64,000 bases of DNA from Rathayibacter sp. VKM Ac-2856 (GTDB taxonomy: Bacteria > Actinomycetota > Actinomycetes > Actinomycetales > Microbacteriaceae), in the NCBI RefSeq assembly GCF_013205055.1, contig NZ_JABMLF010000001.1, positions 992,001 through 1,056,000 on the forward strand. The letters are read 5' to 3'. Below the pieces are notes generated by a model that was not told where the DNA came from, searched no databases, and saw only the letters and a list, made by a program, of their open reading frames with translations. The position numbers were made by a program, and so were the translations under genes. Shown here one piece after another: positions 31,569 to 43,433 of the stretch; the first letter of the stretch is position 1; each line of letters opens with the position of its first letter.

Positions 31569-32531
31569 GTGACCCGTCCGACTCCCATGGTCTCCCTGCT
31601 GAGCACGCCCCAGCGTCCCGCCCCCGCGCCGCCCACCCCGGCGGCGCGGCCGGGGCGCCGGTGGCGGCGCGACCTCGCGCCCTACCTCTACCTCTCCCCC
31701 ACGGCGATCGTGATGCTCGTCCTGATGCTCGTGCCGGTCCTGCTGGTGATCGGGTACTCGTTCTTCGACAACGTCATCACGAACCCGCGGCCGGCCTTCG
31801 TCGGTCTCGCCAACTACCTCGAGGTCCTCGGCGATCCGAAGTTCCGCACGGCCACCGGCAACACGATCGTGTTCGTCGGCGTCAGCGTCGCCGCCCACCT
31901 CGTCCTCGGACTCGGCTTCGCGATGCTGCTGAACTCGCCGCTCGTGCCGACCGTCGCCAAGTCGCTCTTCCGGGTCGTCTACGTCCTGCCGTGGCTCTTC
32001 ACGGTGGCGATCATCGCGGTGCTCTGGCGGCTGCTGCTCAACCCCAACGGCGTCGTCAACTACGCGCTGATCTCGCTCGGGCTGACCGATCAGGGGATCG
32101 AGTGGCTCGCCTCCCCCGCGACCGCGCTGCTCTCGGTCACCTTCATCAACATCTGGGCGGGCTACTCGTTCTACATGATCACGCTCCTGGCGGGTCTGCA
32201 GGGCATCCCGCACGACCTCTACGAGGCGGCGAAGGTCGACGGGGCGAGCGCCTGGCAGCGCTTCTGGAACGTCACGATCCCGCAGCTCAAGCCGATCATC
32301 ATCAGCATGTCGGTGCTCGACATCATCTGGACCTCGCAGCAGTTCGCGCTGATCTGGATGACCACCGGCGGCGGCCCGATCGACGCGACCGAGATGCTCA
32401 GCACGTACACCTACAAGCTCGCGTTCAGCCGCTACGAGTTCTCGGTGGCCTCGGCGAGCGCCGTCCTGATCCTCCTCCTCACCATGGTCCTCGCGTTCTT
32501 CTACGTGCGGAACCAGAAAGCCAGGGACTGA
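31569..32531 (+). CDS. Sugar ABC transporter permease, MalF-like
   Basis: 320 residues from a GTG four bases after the previous stop; an ATG at 31587 is an alternative. A Pro-rich cytosolic N-terminus precedes six helices. The EAA loop contacting the ATPase is EAAKVDGASAWQRFWNVTIP. DNVITNPRPAFVGLANYLEVL is typical of this permease type. It pairs with the next gene to form the membrane channel of the importer. Confidence 0.9.
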   Translation: MTRPTPMVSLLSTPQRPAPAPPTPAARPGRRWRRDLAPYLYLSPTAIVMLVLMLVPVLLVIGYSFFDNVITNPRPAFVGLANYLEVLGDPKFRTATGNTIVFVGVSVAAHLVLGLGFAMLLNSPLVPTVAKSLFRVVYVLPWLFTVAIIAVLWRLLLNPNGVVNYALISLGLTDQGIEWLASPATALLSVTFINIWAGYSFYMITLLAGLQGIPHDLYEAAKVDGASAWQRFWNVTIPQLKPIIISMSVLDIIWTSQQFALIWMTTGGGPIDATEMLSTYTYKLAFSRYEFSVASASAVLILLLTMVLAFFYVRNQKARD

Positions 32532-32532
32532 C

Positions 32533-33396
32533 GTGACCGCCACCGCCACCCGCCCGGCCGTCCGCACGCCGCGGCTCCTCGCCGCGAAGGCCGGGGTCTG
32601 GGTCCTCCTGCTGATCGGCGCCGCCTTCGCGGGCCTGCCGATCGTCTGGATGGCCGCCAGCTCGTTCAAGTCGAACACCGAGATCTTCGAGTACCCGCCG
32701 CGGCTGATCACGGACACGTTCTCGTTCGCGGCGTACGCAGGGATCCTGGGCGACCCGACCAAGGTCCGCTTCTTCATCAACAGCTACGTCGTCGCCCTCG
32801 CGGTGGTGGCGCTGACGCTGGTGGTCGCCATCCTCGCGTCCTACGCGTTCAGCCGCTACGAGTTCCGCTTCAAGCGGCCGATCAACATCATCATCGTCAG
32901 CGTCCAGGCGGTTCCGCCGATCACCCTGCTGATCCCGTTCTTCGGCCTGATGGTGACGCTGCGGCTCTACAACACCTACCAGGGCCTGATCCTCACCTAT
33001 CTGGTCTTCACGCTGCCCTACGCGATCATCATGCTGACCGGCTACTTCAACACCCTCCCCCGCGATCTCGACGAGGCGGCGCGGATGGACGGGGCCGGCC
33101 CGATGACCGTGCTCTGGCGGATCCTGGTGCCGATCGCCATCCCCGGCATCGTCTCGGTCGGGGTCTACACCTTCATGATCGCGTGGAACGAGTACCTCTT
33201 CGCGCTCACCCTGACCCGCACCGACGACATGCGCACAGTGCCGATCGGCATCCAGCTGCTCATGGGCCAGAACTCCTACGAGTGGAACGAGATGATGGCG
33301 ATGAGCATCCTCGGATGCGTTCCCGTCCTCCTCCTCTTCCTCTTCTTCCAGCGGTACTTCATCGGCGGCATGACCGCCGGGGCCGTCAAGAGCTGA
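32533..33396 (+). CDS. Sugar ABC transporter permease, MalG-like
   Basis: 287 residues from a GTG one base after the preceding stop. Six helices, an early ASSFKSNTEIFEYPPRL segment and the EAA loop DEAARMDGAGPMTVLWRILVP near residue 185 mark the MalG type. It completes the transporter with the MalF-like subunit. The aldolase gene follows after 56 bases. Confidence 0.9.
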   Translation: MTATATRPAVRTPRLLAAKAGVWVLLLIGAAFAGLPIVWMAASSFKSNTEIFEYPPRLITDTFSFAAYAGILGDPTKVRFFINSYVVALAVVALTLVVAILASYAFSRYEFRFKRPINIIIVSVQAVPPITLLIPFFGLMVTLRLYNTYQGLILTYLVFTLPYAIIMLTGYFNTLPRDLDEAARMDGAGPMTVLWRILVPIAIPGIVSVGVYTFMIAWNEYLFALTLTRTDDMRTVPIGIQLLMGQNSYEWNEMMAMSILGCVPVLLLFLFFQRYFIGGMTAGAVKS

Positions 33397-33452
33397 GGCG
33401 CGCGACCGCGCGTCCGGAACACCACCACCACCACGAGAAGGACAGTCAGAGA

Positions 33453-34313
33453 ATGCTTGTTTCCGGAAAAGACCTGCTGGACGTCGCCAATGCGAACGGC
33501 TTCGCCGTCCCGGCGTTCAACGTCAGCGACTACGCCATGATGAACGGCCTCTTCGAGATCAGCGAGGAGAAGGACTCCCCCCTGCTCATCGCGATCCACC
33601 CCGACGAGCTGAGCCACACCGGAGTGGACATCCTGCACGCGATCATCGCCCGTGCCCACCGCTCCAGCGTCCCCGTCACCATCCACCTGGACCACGGCGC
33701 CACCTACGAGCAGGTGCTGCTCGCGATCAAGTCGGGCTTCACCTCCGTGATGATCGACGGCTCGATGCTCCCCTACGACGAGAACGTCGCGATCACCAAG
33801 CGCGTCGTCGACGCCGCGCACGCCGTCGGCGTCTCGGTCGAGGGCGAGCTCGGCACCATCGGCAAGACCGACAACGAGGCCGAGGACGGCGCCGCGAACA
33901 TCATCTACACCGAGCCCGACGAGGCGGTCGACTTCGTCTCCTCCACCGGCGTGGACAGCCTCGCGATCGCCATCGGCACCAGCCACGGCCTCTACCCGGC
34001 GTCGATGAAGCCCGCGCTCAAGCTCGACCTGCTCGCCGAGATCAAGAAGCGCGTCGCGGTGCCGCTCGTCCTGCACGGCGGCTCGAACAACCCCGACGCC
34101 GAGATCGCGGAGTCGGTGAAGCGCGGAGTGAACAAGATCAACATCTCCAGCGACATCAAGGCCTCGTACCACAACCGCATGCGCGAGGTGCTGGCCGACC
34201 CGTCCGTCCGCGAGCCGAACACGATCCAGCCGCCCTCCATCGCGGCGATGAAGGAGACGGCCGCCCAGAAGATCGACCTGTTCGGCTCCGCCGGCAAGGC
34301 CGAGCTCTACTAG
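33453..34313 (+). CDS. Class II ketose-bisphosphate aldolase
   Basis: 286 residues with class II metal ligands and signature segments: TIHLDHGATYEQVLLAIKSG (zinc His), SVMIDGSMLPYDENV, SVEGELGTIGKTDNE, AIGTSHGLY (His), VLHGGSNNPDAEI (His) and NKINISSD (phosphate site). It cleaves a ketose 1-phosphate or bisphosphate to a triose and an aldehyde. Members include Fba, GatY/KbaY and IolJ. Co-transcription with sugar importer and kinase genes suggests a dedicated catabolic aldolase rather than the glycolytic one. Confidence 0.88.
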   Translation: MLVSGKDLLDVANANGFAVPAFNVSDYAMMNGLFEISEEKDSPLLIAIHPDELSHTGVDILHAIIARAHRSSVPVTIHLDHGATYEQVLLAIKSGFTSVMIDGSMLPYDENVAITKRVVDAAHAVGVSVEGELGTIGKTDNEAEDGAANIIYTEPDEAVDFVSSTGVDSLAIAIGTSHGLYPASMKPALKLDLLAEIKKRVAVPLVLHGGSNNPDAEIAESVKRGVNKINISSDIKASYHNRMREVLADPSVREPNTIQPPSIAAMKETAAQKIDLFGSAGKAELY

Positions 34314-34343
34314 GCCCGGAACCCGGACACGAGGGACGACGCG

Positions 34344-35531
34344 GTGAGCGAGAGGATCGTGCTCGGACTGGGCGGGACCGTGGACTACGAGATCGACTGG
34401 GACGGCGACGTCGTCCAGGCGCTCGCGGACGGCTACGGGATCCGCGCGGACGAGCTGACGAGGACGGCGCCGGTGACCACCGAGCGCGATCTCGTCGTGG
34501 CGCTCCTCGCGTTCCTCGCCGACGGTGCGGGAGGGGAGAGATTCGCCTCCTCCTCCCGCATCGTCGAGGAGTTCGCGCAGCGCTTCCCCCGGCGCATCAC
34601 CCTCGGCGGGACGGGGGTCCGCGCCGGCTACGCGCTCGCCGTGCACGGCCTCGCCGCCGTGCAGCACCTGGTGAGCATCGACGACCACGTCCGCCGCCTG
34701 CTCCCCCCGGGCACCGAGTACGTCTCGAGCGCGACCGCGGACAGCACCGACCCGCACCTGATCGTGCAGTTCCCCCGCGGTGCCCGCGTCCGGCTCGGCG
34801 ACGTGCTCCTGGTCGCCCCGCATCCCAACCGGGTGATCGTCTCGAACGACCCGCCCAACCGCGAGCTGCTGCTGGCCGAGGGGCTGGGCGACGTCCTCGC
34901 GGACGCGGACGTGTTCCTCGTCTCGGGCTTCAACAGCATCCAGGACGAGGCGGTGCTCACGGAGCGGCTGGCGACGCTGAAGCGGCACCTCGCCGCGCTG
35001 CCCCACTCCGCGGACGTGATCTACGAGGACGCCGGATTCCACCTCCCCGCCCTGCAGGACCGGGCCCGCGCGGCCCTGCTCGGCCGCGTCGACGTCGTCA
35101 GCATGAACGAGGACGAGCTGCAGGCCCTGCTCGGGCGCCCGCTCGACCTGCTCGATCCCGCCGCGGTGGCCGACGCGCTGGAGGCCGCGGCCGCGCTGCT
35201 GCCCGGCCCGGTGCTCGTCGTGCATACGCGGCACTGGTCGGCCGCGGTCGGGGCGGCGGCGGAGCGGTACCGCGCGGCGCTGCTCGGCGGCGTGACGATG
35301 GCGAGCACCCGCTACCTGCTCGGCGACGGCATCACCGCCGCCGACTACGACCGGGTCGCCCGGCTGCCCGCGCAGCCCGGCGGGGTCGCCGTCTGCGCGG
35401 CGGTGCAGGAGCGGCTGCCGGCCGTCTGCACCCCCGGGCTCGTGCTCGAGACCGACCGCCCCACGACGATCGGCCTCGGCGACACCTTCGCCGGCGGCTT
35501 CGTCTCGGCCCTGGTGCGCCACCGCGGCTGA
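34344..35531 (+). CDS. ADP-dependent sugar kinase (glucokinase/phosphofructokinase family)
   Basis: 395 residues in the ribokinase-like fold of the archaeal and eukaryotic ADP-GK/PFK family rather than PfkB. GLGGTVDYEIDWDGD at the N-terminus, LGGTGVRAGYALAVHGL (GGTG sugar/phosphate loop), VSGFNSIQDEAVLTERL, YEDAGFHLPAL, SMNEDELQALLG (NxxE metal motif) and TIGLGDTFAGGFVSAL (GxGD catalytic base). It would phosphorylate a sugar or sugar phosphate, forming AMP from ADP. With the aldolase directly upstream, it may make the bisphosphate that the aldolase cleaves. The substrate is unknown. A large terminator hairpin follows. Confidence 0.8.
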   Translation: MSERIVLGLGGTVDYEIDWDGDVVQALADGYGIRADELTRTAPVTTERDLVVALLAFLADGAGGERFASSSRIVEEFAQRFPRRITLGGTGVRAGYALAVHGLAAVQHLVSIDDHVRRLLPPGTEYVSSATADSTDPHLIVQFPRGARVRLGDVLLVAPHPNRVIVSNDPPNRELLLAEGLGDVLADADVFLVSGFNSIQDEAVLTERLATLKRHLAALPHSADVIYEDAGFHLPALQDRARAALLGRVDVVSMNEDELQALLGRPLDLLDPAAVADALEAAAALLPGPVLVVHTRHWSAAVGAAAERYRAALLGGVTMASTRYLLGDGITAADYDRVARLPAQPGGVAVCAAVQERLPAVCTPGLVLETDRPTTIGLGDTFAGGFVSALVRHRG

Positions 35532-35550
35532 CCGGCCGCTCCCCCGACGA

Positions 35551-35591
35551 CGAGGGCCCCGCACTCCGCAGCAGCGGAGCCGGGGCCCTCG
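35551..35591. terminator. Large bidirectional terminator between the sugar-kinase gene and secA
   Basis: Outer stem of 11 bp (CGAGGGCCCCG at 35551-35561 with 35581-35591) around an inner 6-bp stem (CTCCGC-agca-GCGGAG). It lies between convergent genes. Confidence 0.7.
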
Positions 35592-35632
35592 GTCGTTCGA
35601 TCAGCGGCGCTCGGGATCGGCGCGCCGAGCGA

Positions 35633-38428
<2,796 letters not shown>

Positions 38429-38526
38429 GGGGTACTCCAAAACGTAGAAGACAGGTGCCCGCTGCCGGAGCGCGGACTCCGCCAGCCTAGCGGCGACGGA
38501 CTGTGCGGCGCCCGACAGGGCGCGAA

Positions 38527-38558
38527 GAGCCCCCCGGAGGAGGACCCCCGGGGGGCTC
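38527..38558 (-). terminator. Hairpin terminator after hpf
   Basis: 11-bp stem (GAGCCCCCCGG at 38527-38537 with 38548-38558) and a 10-nt loop, 26 bases after the hpf stop on the minus strand. Confidence 0.65.
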
Positions 38559-38584
38559 GGTCGCGCGGCCGGACGAGCCGGGGA

Positions 38585-39286
38585 TCAGCCGGCGGCGGCC
38601 TCCGCCTGCGCGTCCGCCTCGTCGCCGAGGCCGATCACGCCGTAGTCCCAGCCCTTGCGGCGGTAGACGACGCTCGGGCGGTCGGTGTCCGCGTCGATGA
38701 AGAGGTAGAAGTCGTGGCCGACCAGCTCCATGTAGTCGACGGCGTCGTCGACGCTCATCGAGACGGAGGGGAAGACCTTCTTGCGGATGACGACGGGGCA
38801 GTACGGCTCCTCCACGTCGTTCTCGTCCGCGTCGACCGCCGGCTCCTCGGCGGCCGGCTCCTGCACGGGGACGACGCCCGTGCTGAGGCGCTCGAGCACC
38901 GCGGCGTCGGCGGGCTGGATCGCGACGACGCTGAAGTCGTCGGCCGCCGCGTCGCGCAGCGAGGTCGGCCGATGCTGGCCCCGATGGACCTTCTTCCGGT
39001 CCTTCGCCCGCCGGACCCGTTCGAGCAGGCGCCCGAGGGCGACGTCGAAGGCCGCGTACTTGTCGGCCCCGCTCGCCTCGGCCCGCACCACGGGCCCCTT
39101 GCCGATCAGCGTGAGCTCGACGCGGTCGCCGCCGGCGGCGCCCTTGCCCTCGCTGTGACGGCTCGCCTTGATCTCGAGCGCGAGCGCCCGGTCGGCGAGG
39201 TGGGCGATCTTCTCCGACTTCTCCGTCGCGTACGCGCGGAAGCGATCGGTGATGCCCATGTTGCGGCCTGTGATGTCGATGTCCAT
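38585..39286 (-). CDS. hpf: Ribosome hibernation-promoting factor, long form
   Basis: 233 residues: an N-terminal S30AE domain (MDIDITGRNMGITDRFRAYA to about residue 105), an acidic linker, and a C-terminal dimerisation domain (VVIRKKVFPSVSMSVDDAVDYM, DADTDRPSVVYRRKGWDYGVIGL). The long form lets two 70S ribosomes pair as inactive 100S in stationary phase or stress. Order with secA downstream and comF upstream matches mycobacteria. A TACGCT near 39350 may be the -10, giving a leader of about 60 bases. Confidence 0.93.
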   Translation of the reverse strand: MDIDITGRNMGITDRFRAYATEKSEKIAHLADRALALEIKASRHSEGKGAAGGDRVELTLIGKGPVVRAEASGADKYAAFDVALGRLLERVRRAKDRKKVHRGQHRPTSLRDAAADDFSVVAIQPADAAVLERLSTGVVPVQEPAAEEPAVDADENDVEEPYCPVVIRKKVFPSVSMSVDDAVDYMELVGHDFYLFIDADTDRPSVVYRRKGWDYGVIGLGDEADAQAEAAAG

Positions 39287-39391
39287 GACAACCTCCCAGT
39301 CGAGTACGGCGTGCCGCCTTTCTGAGGGCGGTCCGTTCGCGCCGTGCCCCGAGCGTAGACCCCGGTCACCCGATCGTCATCGGGAGTTCAC

Positions 39392-40048
39392 TCAGGAAGT
39401 CGCGTTCCCGCGCCGGGGAGTGCCCGCGAGCGCGACGGCGCCGGCGACCTCTCCCCCGCCCGCGCGCACCGCCCGGCGCAGCTCCAGCAGGGTCGCGCCC
39501 GAGGTGACGACGTCGTCGACGAGCAGGATCCGCGTTCCGGCGAGCGGGCGCCTGGCGCGGAACGCGTGATCGAGATTGGAGCGCCGCTCGGCCCGGGCGA
39601 GTCCGACCTGGTCGCGGGAGAGCCGCGTCCTGGTGATCGGCCGGGAGGGGCGCCCGCCGGCCGCGCGCACCAGCAGGTCGACGGGGTCGAAGCCGCGCCG
39701 CAGGTGCCGCACGCGCGAGCGGGGCGGTCCGACCAGCGCCGCAGGCTCCCCGGCGAGCGCCTGCAGGAGGACCGGGCGCAGCAGCGCGCCGAGCGGGCGC
39801 GCCGCCGCGACCCGCCCCTCCGCCTTGAGCGCGAGGACGAGGCGCCGCACCGTGCCGGAGTACTCGGCCCCGACGAGCACCTCGAGCGGGTCGTCCGCCG
39901 GGCCGACGCGGCGGAGTGCCGGGCGCGCCTCCGCGGCGAGCGCCGACGCGCAGCCCGGGCAGGGCACCTGCACCGCCGGCAGCCCGCAGGCCGGGCAGTC
40001 CACCGGCAGGAGCACGGCGAGGGCGTCGAGGAGGTGATCGCGCAGCAT
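39392..40048 (-). CDS. ComF-family phosphoribosyltransferase-like protein
   Basis: 218 residues. A zinc knuckle at the N-terminus (DCPACGLPAVQVPCPGCASAL, truncated here to its Cys pairs CxxC...CxxC) and the PRPP-loop-like ILLVDDVVTSGATLLELRRA near residue 180 define the ComF family. In naturally competent bacteria ComF helps DNA uptake; in most actinobacteria the role is unproven. It lies between hpf and the lpqB operon, 19 bases after the lpqB stop, so it may be co-transcribed with mtrA-mtrB-lpqB. Confidence 0.85.
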   Translation of the reverse strand: MLRDHLLDALAVLLPVDCPACGLPAVQVPCPGCASALAAEARPALRRVGPADDPLEVLVGAEYSGTVRRLVLALKAEGRVAAARPLGALLRPVLLQALAGEPAALVGPPRSRVRHLRRGFDPVDLLVRAAGGRPSRPITRTRLSRDQVGLARAERRSNLDHAFRARRPLAGTRILLVDDVVTSGATLLELRRAVRAGGGEVAGAVALAGTPRRGNATS

Positions 40049-40067
40049 CGGGCGAGTGTGCCCGCCC

Positions 40068-41768
40068 TCAGGACCCCATGCCCGTCTGCGTCGCGAGAAG
40101 GTCGATGCCTGTCGCGACCGTCTGCCACGCGGAGCCGCGCTGCTGGCGCAGCTCGCCGCCCTCGGCGAGGATCCGGATCTGCGTCGACGCGTTGCCCGCG
40201 GCGATCTGCACGGTGCCGGTCGTCGTCCCGAGCGGGGTGTCCGCTCCGCCGAGCTGGTTCATCGTCACGGTGTCCTCGCCCGTGGAGCCGCGCACGACCG
40301 AGACCACGTCGAGCTCGTCCGTCCACGCGGCGGTGACCGCCGTGCCGAGCGTCGAGCGGAGCACCACGGGCTCGCCGACCGCGATCGGGTCGCCGTTGGC
40401 CGAGCGGGTGATCCCGGCGACCAGCACGGTCGCCTGCTGGCCGTCCTGGGCGAGGGCGAGCATCCTCGTGCCGTCCCGGGAGAGCGCGAGCGAGGCGATC
40501 GACTCGATCTCGGGCCACGCGGTCGCGACCTGGAGCGAGCGGGAGCCGTCCGAGGAGTAGGCGACCAGCTCGTTGGGCGCGGCCGAGGGCACCGACCAGA
40601 CGTAGCCGAAGGGGTCCATCCCGGGAGCGGCGAGGCCGGCGCGGGCGTCCAGCAGCACGTCGCCGACGCCGGGGGTGACGAGCGAGACGCCGGCCGCGGT
40701 GAGGACCGCCGCGGACGCGCTGGAGTCGGCGCCGCGCTGCTCGCCGAGCACCGCGGCCCGGGGCGAGAGGGCGGCGACCCGCTCCGAGACGCCCGTCGGG
40801 GCCAGCCCCGAGGAGCCGAGGAAGCCGAAGTCGCCGTCCGTCAGCACCAGCGGCCGGGTGTCGACCCGCGGCGAGGTCGGCAGCCCGGTCACCTCCGTCG
40901 GGATCTCGATGGGGTTCTGCTGCACCGAGAGCGAGACGCCCGTCACGTTCGAGACGTTGGCGAGGCTCCGGCCCAGCTGCAGCGCCATCCGGCGCCACTG
41001 CCGCTCGTCCGCCTCGAGCGCCGCCGAGTTCAGATCGACGACGGCCCGCTGGGCCTCCACGGGCACGGTCTCGGCCGCCAGCGTCGTCCCGGTCGGGAAG
41101 GCGGAGACGACGGCGCCCGAGTCGCGCAGCCACGCCGTCGGCCCGCGCAGCAGCTCGGTGACGATGGTGGTGCTGGTGGAGCTGTCGGCGCGGGAGGCGA
41201 ACCAGCGCAGATCCGGCACGAGGTAGCTGTAGCTGGGGTCGAAGAAGTAGAGCGCGTAGGTGGAGAACACCTGCTCGAAGGTCGTCCGGTCGATCACGAC
41301 CCCGCTCGGCGGCGCGCTGATCCGCCACTCGCCGTCCTCCTGGACGAAGCCGTAGTCGAGATCGAGGGCGGCGGTCGTGGCGACCTCGGAGTAGACGCCG
41401 GTCTCGTCGACCTCCGCCACCGGGGTGATCGTGAGCGAGAGCGTCGAGGCGCTCGGCTGGGTCGAGGAGCGCTGGCCCTCGTCGACCGTGACGTGCTCGC
41501 CCGGCGTCCAGTCCGCCCCGGTGGAGAGGAACTCCCGGGCGATCTTGTAGTTGTTCTGCGGGCTCGAGGCGGCGTCGATGAAGCCGGTGAGGATCTCGAG
41601 CTGGTCGGCGCCCTCCGCGGGGCCGGAGGGCAGGAAGTCGTACTGCAGGTCCTGCGGCGCCGTGTCGGGCCGCCCGACCCCGACGTCGCCGCCGCGCGGG
41701 ATGCCCGCGCAGCCGACCAGGGCCGCCAGCAGCAGGGCCGCGGCCACGACGGAGCGGAGCCGCCTCAT
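40068..41768 (-). CDS. lpqB: LpqB lipoprotein, MtrAB accessory protein
   Basis: 566 residues. A signal peptide ends in lipobox LVGC (Cys20). A middle GerMN domain (about 190-300) and a C-terminal beta-propeller-like part (LSRDGTRMLALAQDG, AYSSDGSRSLQVATAWPE) are typical of LpqB. In mycobacteria LpqB binds the extracellular part of MtrB and tunes its signalling. Its ATG overlaps the mtrB stop by four bases, completing the mtrA-mtrB-lpqB operon. Confidence 0.92.
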   Translation of the reverse strand: MRRLRSVVAAALLLAALVGCAGIPRGGDVGVGRPDTAPQDLQYDFLPSGPAEGADQLEILTGFIDAASSPQNNYKIAREFLSTGADWTPGEHVTVDEGQRSSTQPSASTLSLTITPVAEVDETGVYSEVATTAALDLDYGFVQEDGEWRISAPPSGVVIDRTTFEQVFSTYALYFFDPSYSYLVPDLRWFASRADSSTSTTIVTELLRGPTAWLRDSGAVVSAFPTGTTLAAETVPVEAQRAVVDLNSAALEADERQWRRMALQLGRSLANVSNVTGVSLSVQQNPIEIPTEVTGLPTSPRVDTRPLVLTDGDFGFLGSSGLAPTGVSERVAALSPRAAVLGEQRGADSSASAAVLTAAGVSLVTPGVGDVLLDARAGLAAPGMDPFGYVWSVPSAAPNELVAYSSDGSRSLQVATAWPEIESIASLALSRDGTRMLALAQDGQQATVLVAGITRSANGDPIAVGEPVVLRSTLGTAVTAAWTDELDVVSVVRGSTGEDTVTMNQLGGADTPLGTTTGTVQIAAGNASTQIRILAEGGELRQQRGSAWQTVATGIDLLATQTGMGS

Positions 41769-43432
41769 CGCAGCGCCCCCTGCTCGGGGACGCCGCCGAG
41801 CGGCAGCGGCGGGAGGACGATCGGCCCGGTGAAGGCCTGCTCGCCCGCATCGACCGGCGGCAGCGGGAGCGGCGAGGCGTCGATCCGCTGACCGCGACGT
41901 CGCGGGACGGTGAGGCGGAAGCACGCACCGCGGTCGGGCATCGACCAGACCTGCAGCCAGCCGTGGTGGAGCGCCGTGTCCTCCTGGGCGATCGACAGGC
42001 CGAGGCCCGTGCCGCCGAGGGTCCTGCGGCGCGACGGGTCGGCGCGCCAGAAGCGGTCGAACACGCGGATCACCTCCTCCGAGCTCATGCCGTGGCCGTA
42101 GTCGCGCACGGCGATCGCCACGGCGGTGGCGTTGCTGTCGACCGTCACCACGATCTCCCGGCCGTCGCCGTGCTCGATCGCGTTGCCGAGCAGGTTGCGC
42201 ACGATCCGGCGGATCCGGCGCGCGTCCATCTCGGCGTCGAAGTAGCCGCCGGGGGCGGAGAGCGTCAGCCGGGAGCCGTTCGCCTCGGCGATCCCGCGCA
42301 TGCCGTCGATCTCCTCGCCGGCCAGGCGCACGAGGTTCACGGGCTCGAGCTCGAGCTCGGCCGAGCCGGCGTCGTGCCGGGAGATCTCGAGCAGATCGGC
42401 GAGGAGGCTCTCGAAGCGGCCGATCTGGCCGTGCAGCAGCTCGACCGTCCGCTCGGCGACGGGCGGGAAGCCCTCGCGCTGGTCGTAGAGCACGTCGCCC
42501 GCGAGCTTCATCGTGGTGAGCGGGGTGCGCAGCTCGTGCGAGACGTCCGAGACGAAGCGCTGCTGCACCCGGCTGAGCGTGGCGAGCTCGCTGATCTGCT
42601 CCTGGAGGCTGTCGGCCATGCCGTTGAAGGAGCGGGCGAGGGTCGCGATCACGTCCTGGCCCTTCTCGGGGATCCGGACGTCGAAGTCGCCGGCGGCGAG
42701 GCGCTGGCTGGTCTCGGCCGCCACGCGGACGGGCGCGACCACGATCCGCACGACCACCCAGCTGACCGCGCCGATCAGGAGGATCAGCAGGATCCCGGCG
42801 ATGTTGAGCACCTGCTGCACGAACTGCAGGGTCCGCTCGGCGTCCGCGAGCGAGTAGCCGATGTAGAGCTCGTAGCGCCCGGCGGAGCTCGGCAGCTCGA
42901 GCGTCGAGCCGACGACGATGCCGGGCAGCTGCTGATTCGACGTGCCGAGGGTCACCGACTGCCAGTACTGCCCGTCGGCGCCGGCCTGCACGCGCTCGCG
43001 GAGGTCGTCGCTGATCACGCCGTTCTGCAGCTCGCGGTTGTAGCTGTCCTGCGGGGCCAGCGAGGACGGCTCCTGATCCGGGGCGCGCACCACCGCGATC
43101 AGGGCGGAGGAGGAGGCGTCGCGCACCGCGGTGCGCACCGAGTTCATGACCTCCTCCATGTCCTGGCGGGTGGAGACCGTCGCCGCGTCCAGGTAGCCCT
43201 GCGCGGCCCGCGTCGCCCGCGAGGTGTCGCCGGTGACCTGGTTCAGCCGCGACTGGAACAGGTTGTCGCTGATGCTGTAGGAGAGGTAGGCGCCCGTCGA
43301 TCCGATCGCGATGCCGCTCAGCAGCACCGTGATCGCGACGGCGCGGAACTGCAGCGAGCTCCGCCAGGCGCGGAGCACCCTCCGCGGCCAGCGCCGGAGC
43401 GCCGGCACCCCGAAGCGGCGGGCGAGGCTCAC
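41765..43432 (-). CDS. mtrB: Sensor histidine kinase MtrB
   Basis: 555 residues: a first helix at about 28-48, an extracellular domain (50-200), a second helix (about 205-228), HAMP (RVAAETSQRLAAGDFDVRIP), HisKA (DVSHELRTPLTTMKLAGDVL, His phosphoacceptor), and HATPase (LLGNAIEHG, DYGHGMSSEE, GGTGLGLSIAQED). It senses division or envelope state and phosphorylates MtrA. The C-terminal 35 residues after the kinase are Pro-rich. A GTG start lies one base after mtrA. Confidence 0.95.
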   Translation of the reverse strand: MSLARRFGVPALRRWPRRVLRAWRSSLQFRAVAITVLLSGIAIGSTGAYLSYSISDNLFQSRLNQVTGDTSRATRAAQGYLDAATVSTRQDMEEVMNSVRTAVRDASSSALIAVVRAPDQEPSSLAPQDSYNRELQNGVISDDLRERVQAGADGQYWQSVTLGTSNQQLPGIVVGSTLELPSSAGRYELYIGYSLADAERTLQFVQQVLNIAGILLILLIGAVSWVVVRIVVAPVRVAAETSQRLAAGDFDVRIPEKGQDVIATLARSFNGMADSLQEQISELATLSRVQQRFVSDVSHELRTPLTTMKLAGDVLYDQREGFPPVAERTVELLHGQIGRFESLLADLLEISRHDAGSAELELEPVNLVRLAGEEIDGMRGIAEANGSRLTLSAPGGYFDAEMDARRIRRIVRNLLGNAIEHGDGREIVVTVDSNATAVAIAVRDYGHGMSSEEVIRVFDRFWRADPSRRRTLGGTGLGLSIAQEDTALHHGWLQVWSMPDRGACFRLTVPRRRGQRIDASPLPLPPVDAGEQAFTGPIVLPPLPLGGVPEQGALR

Positions 43433-43433
43433 G

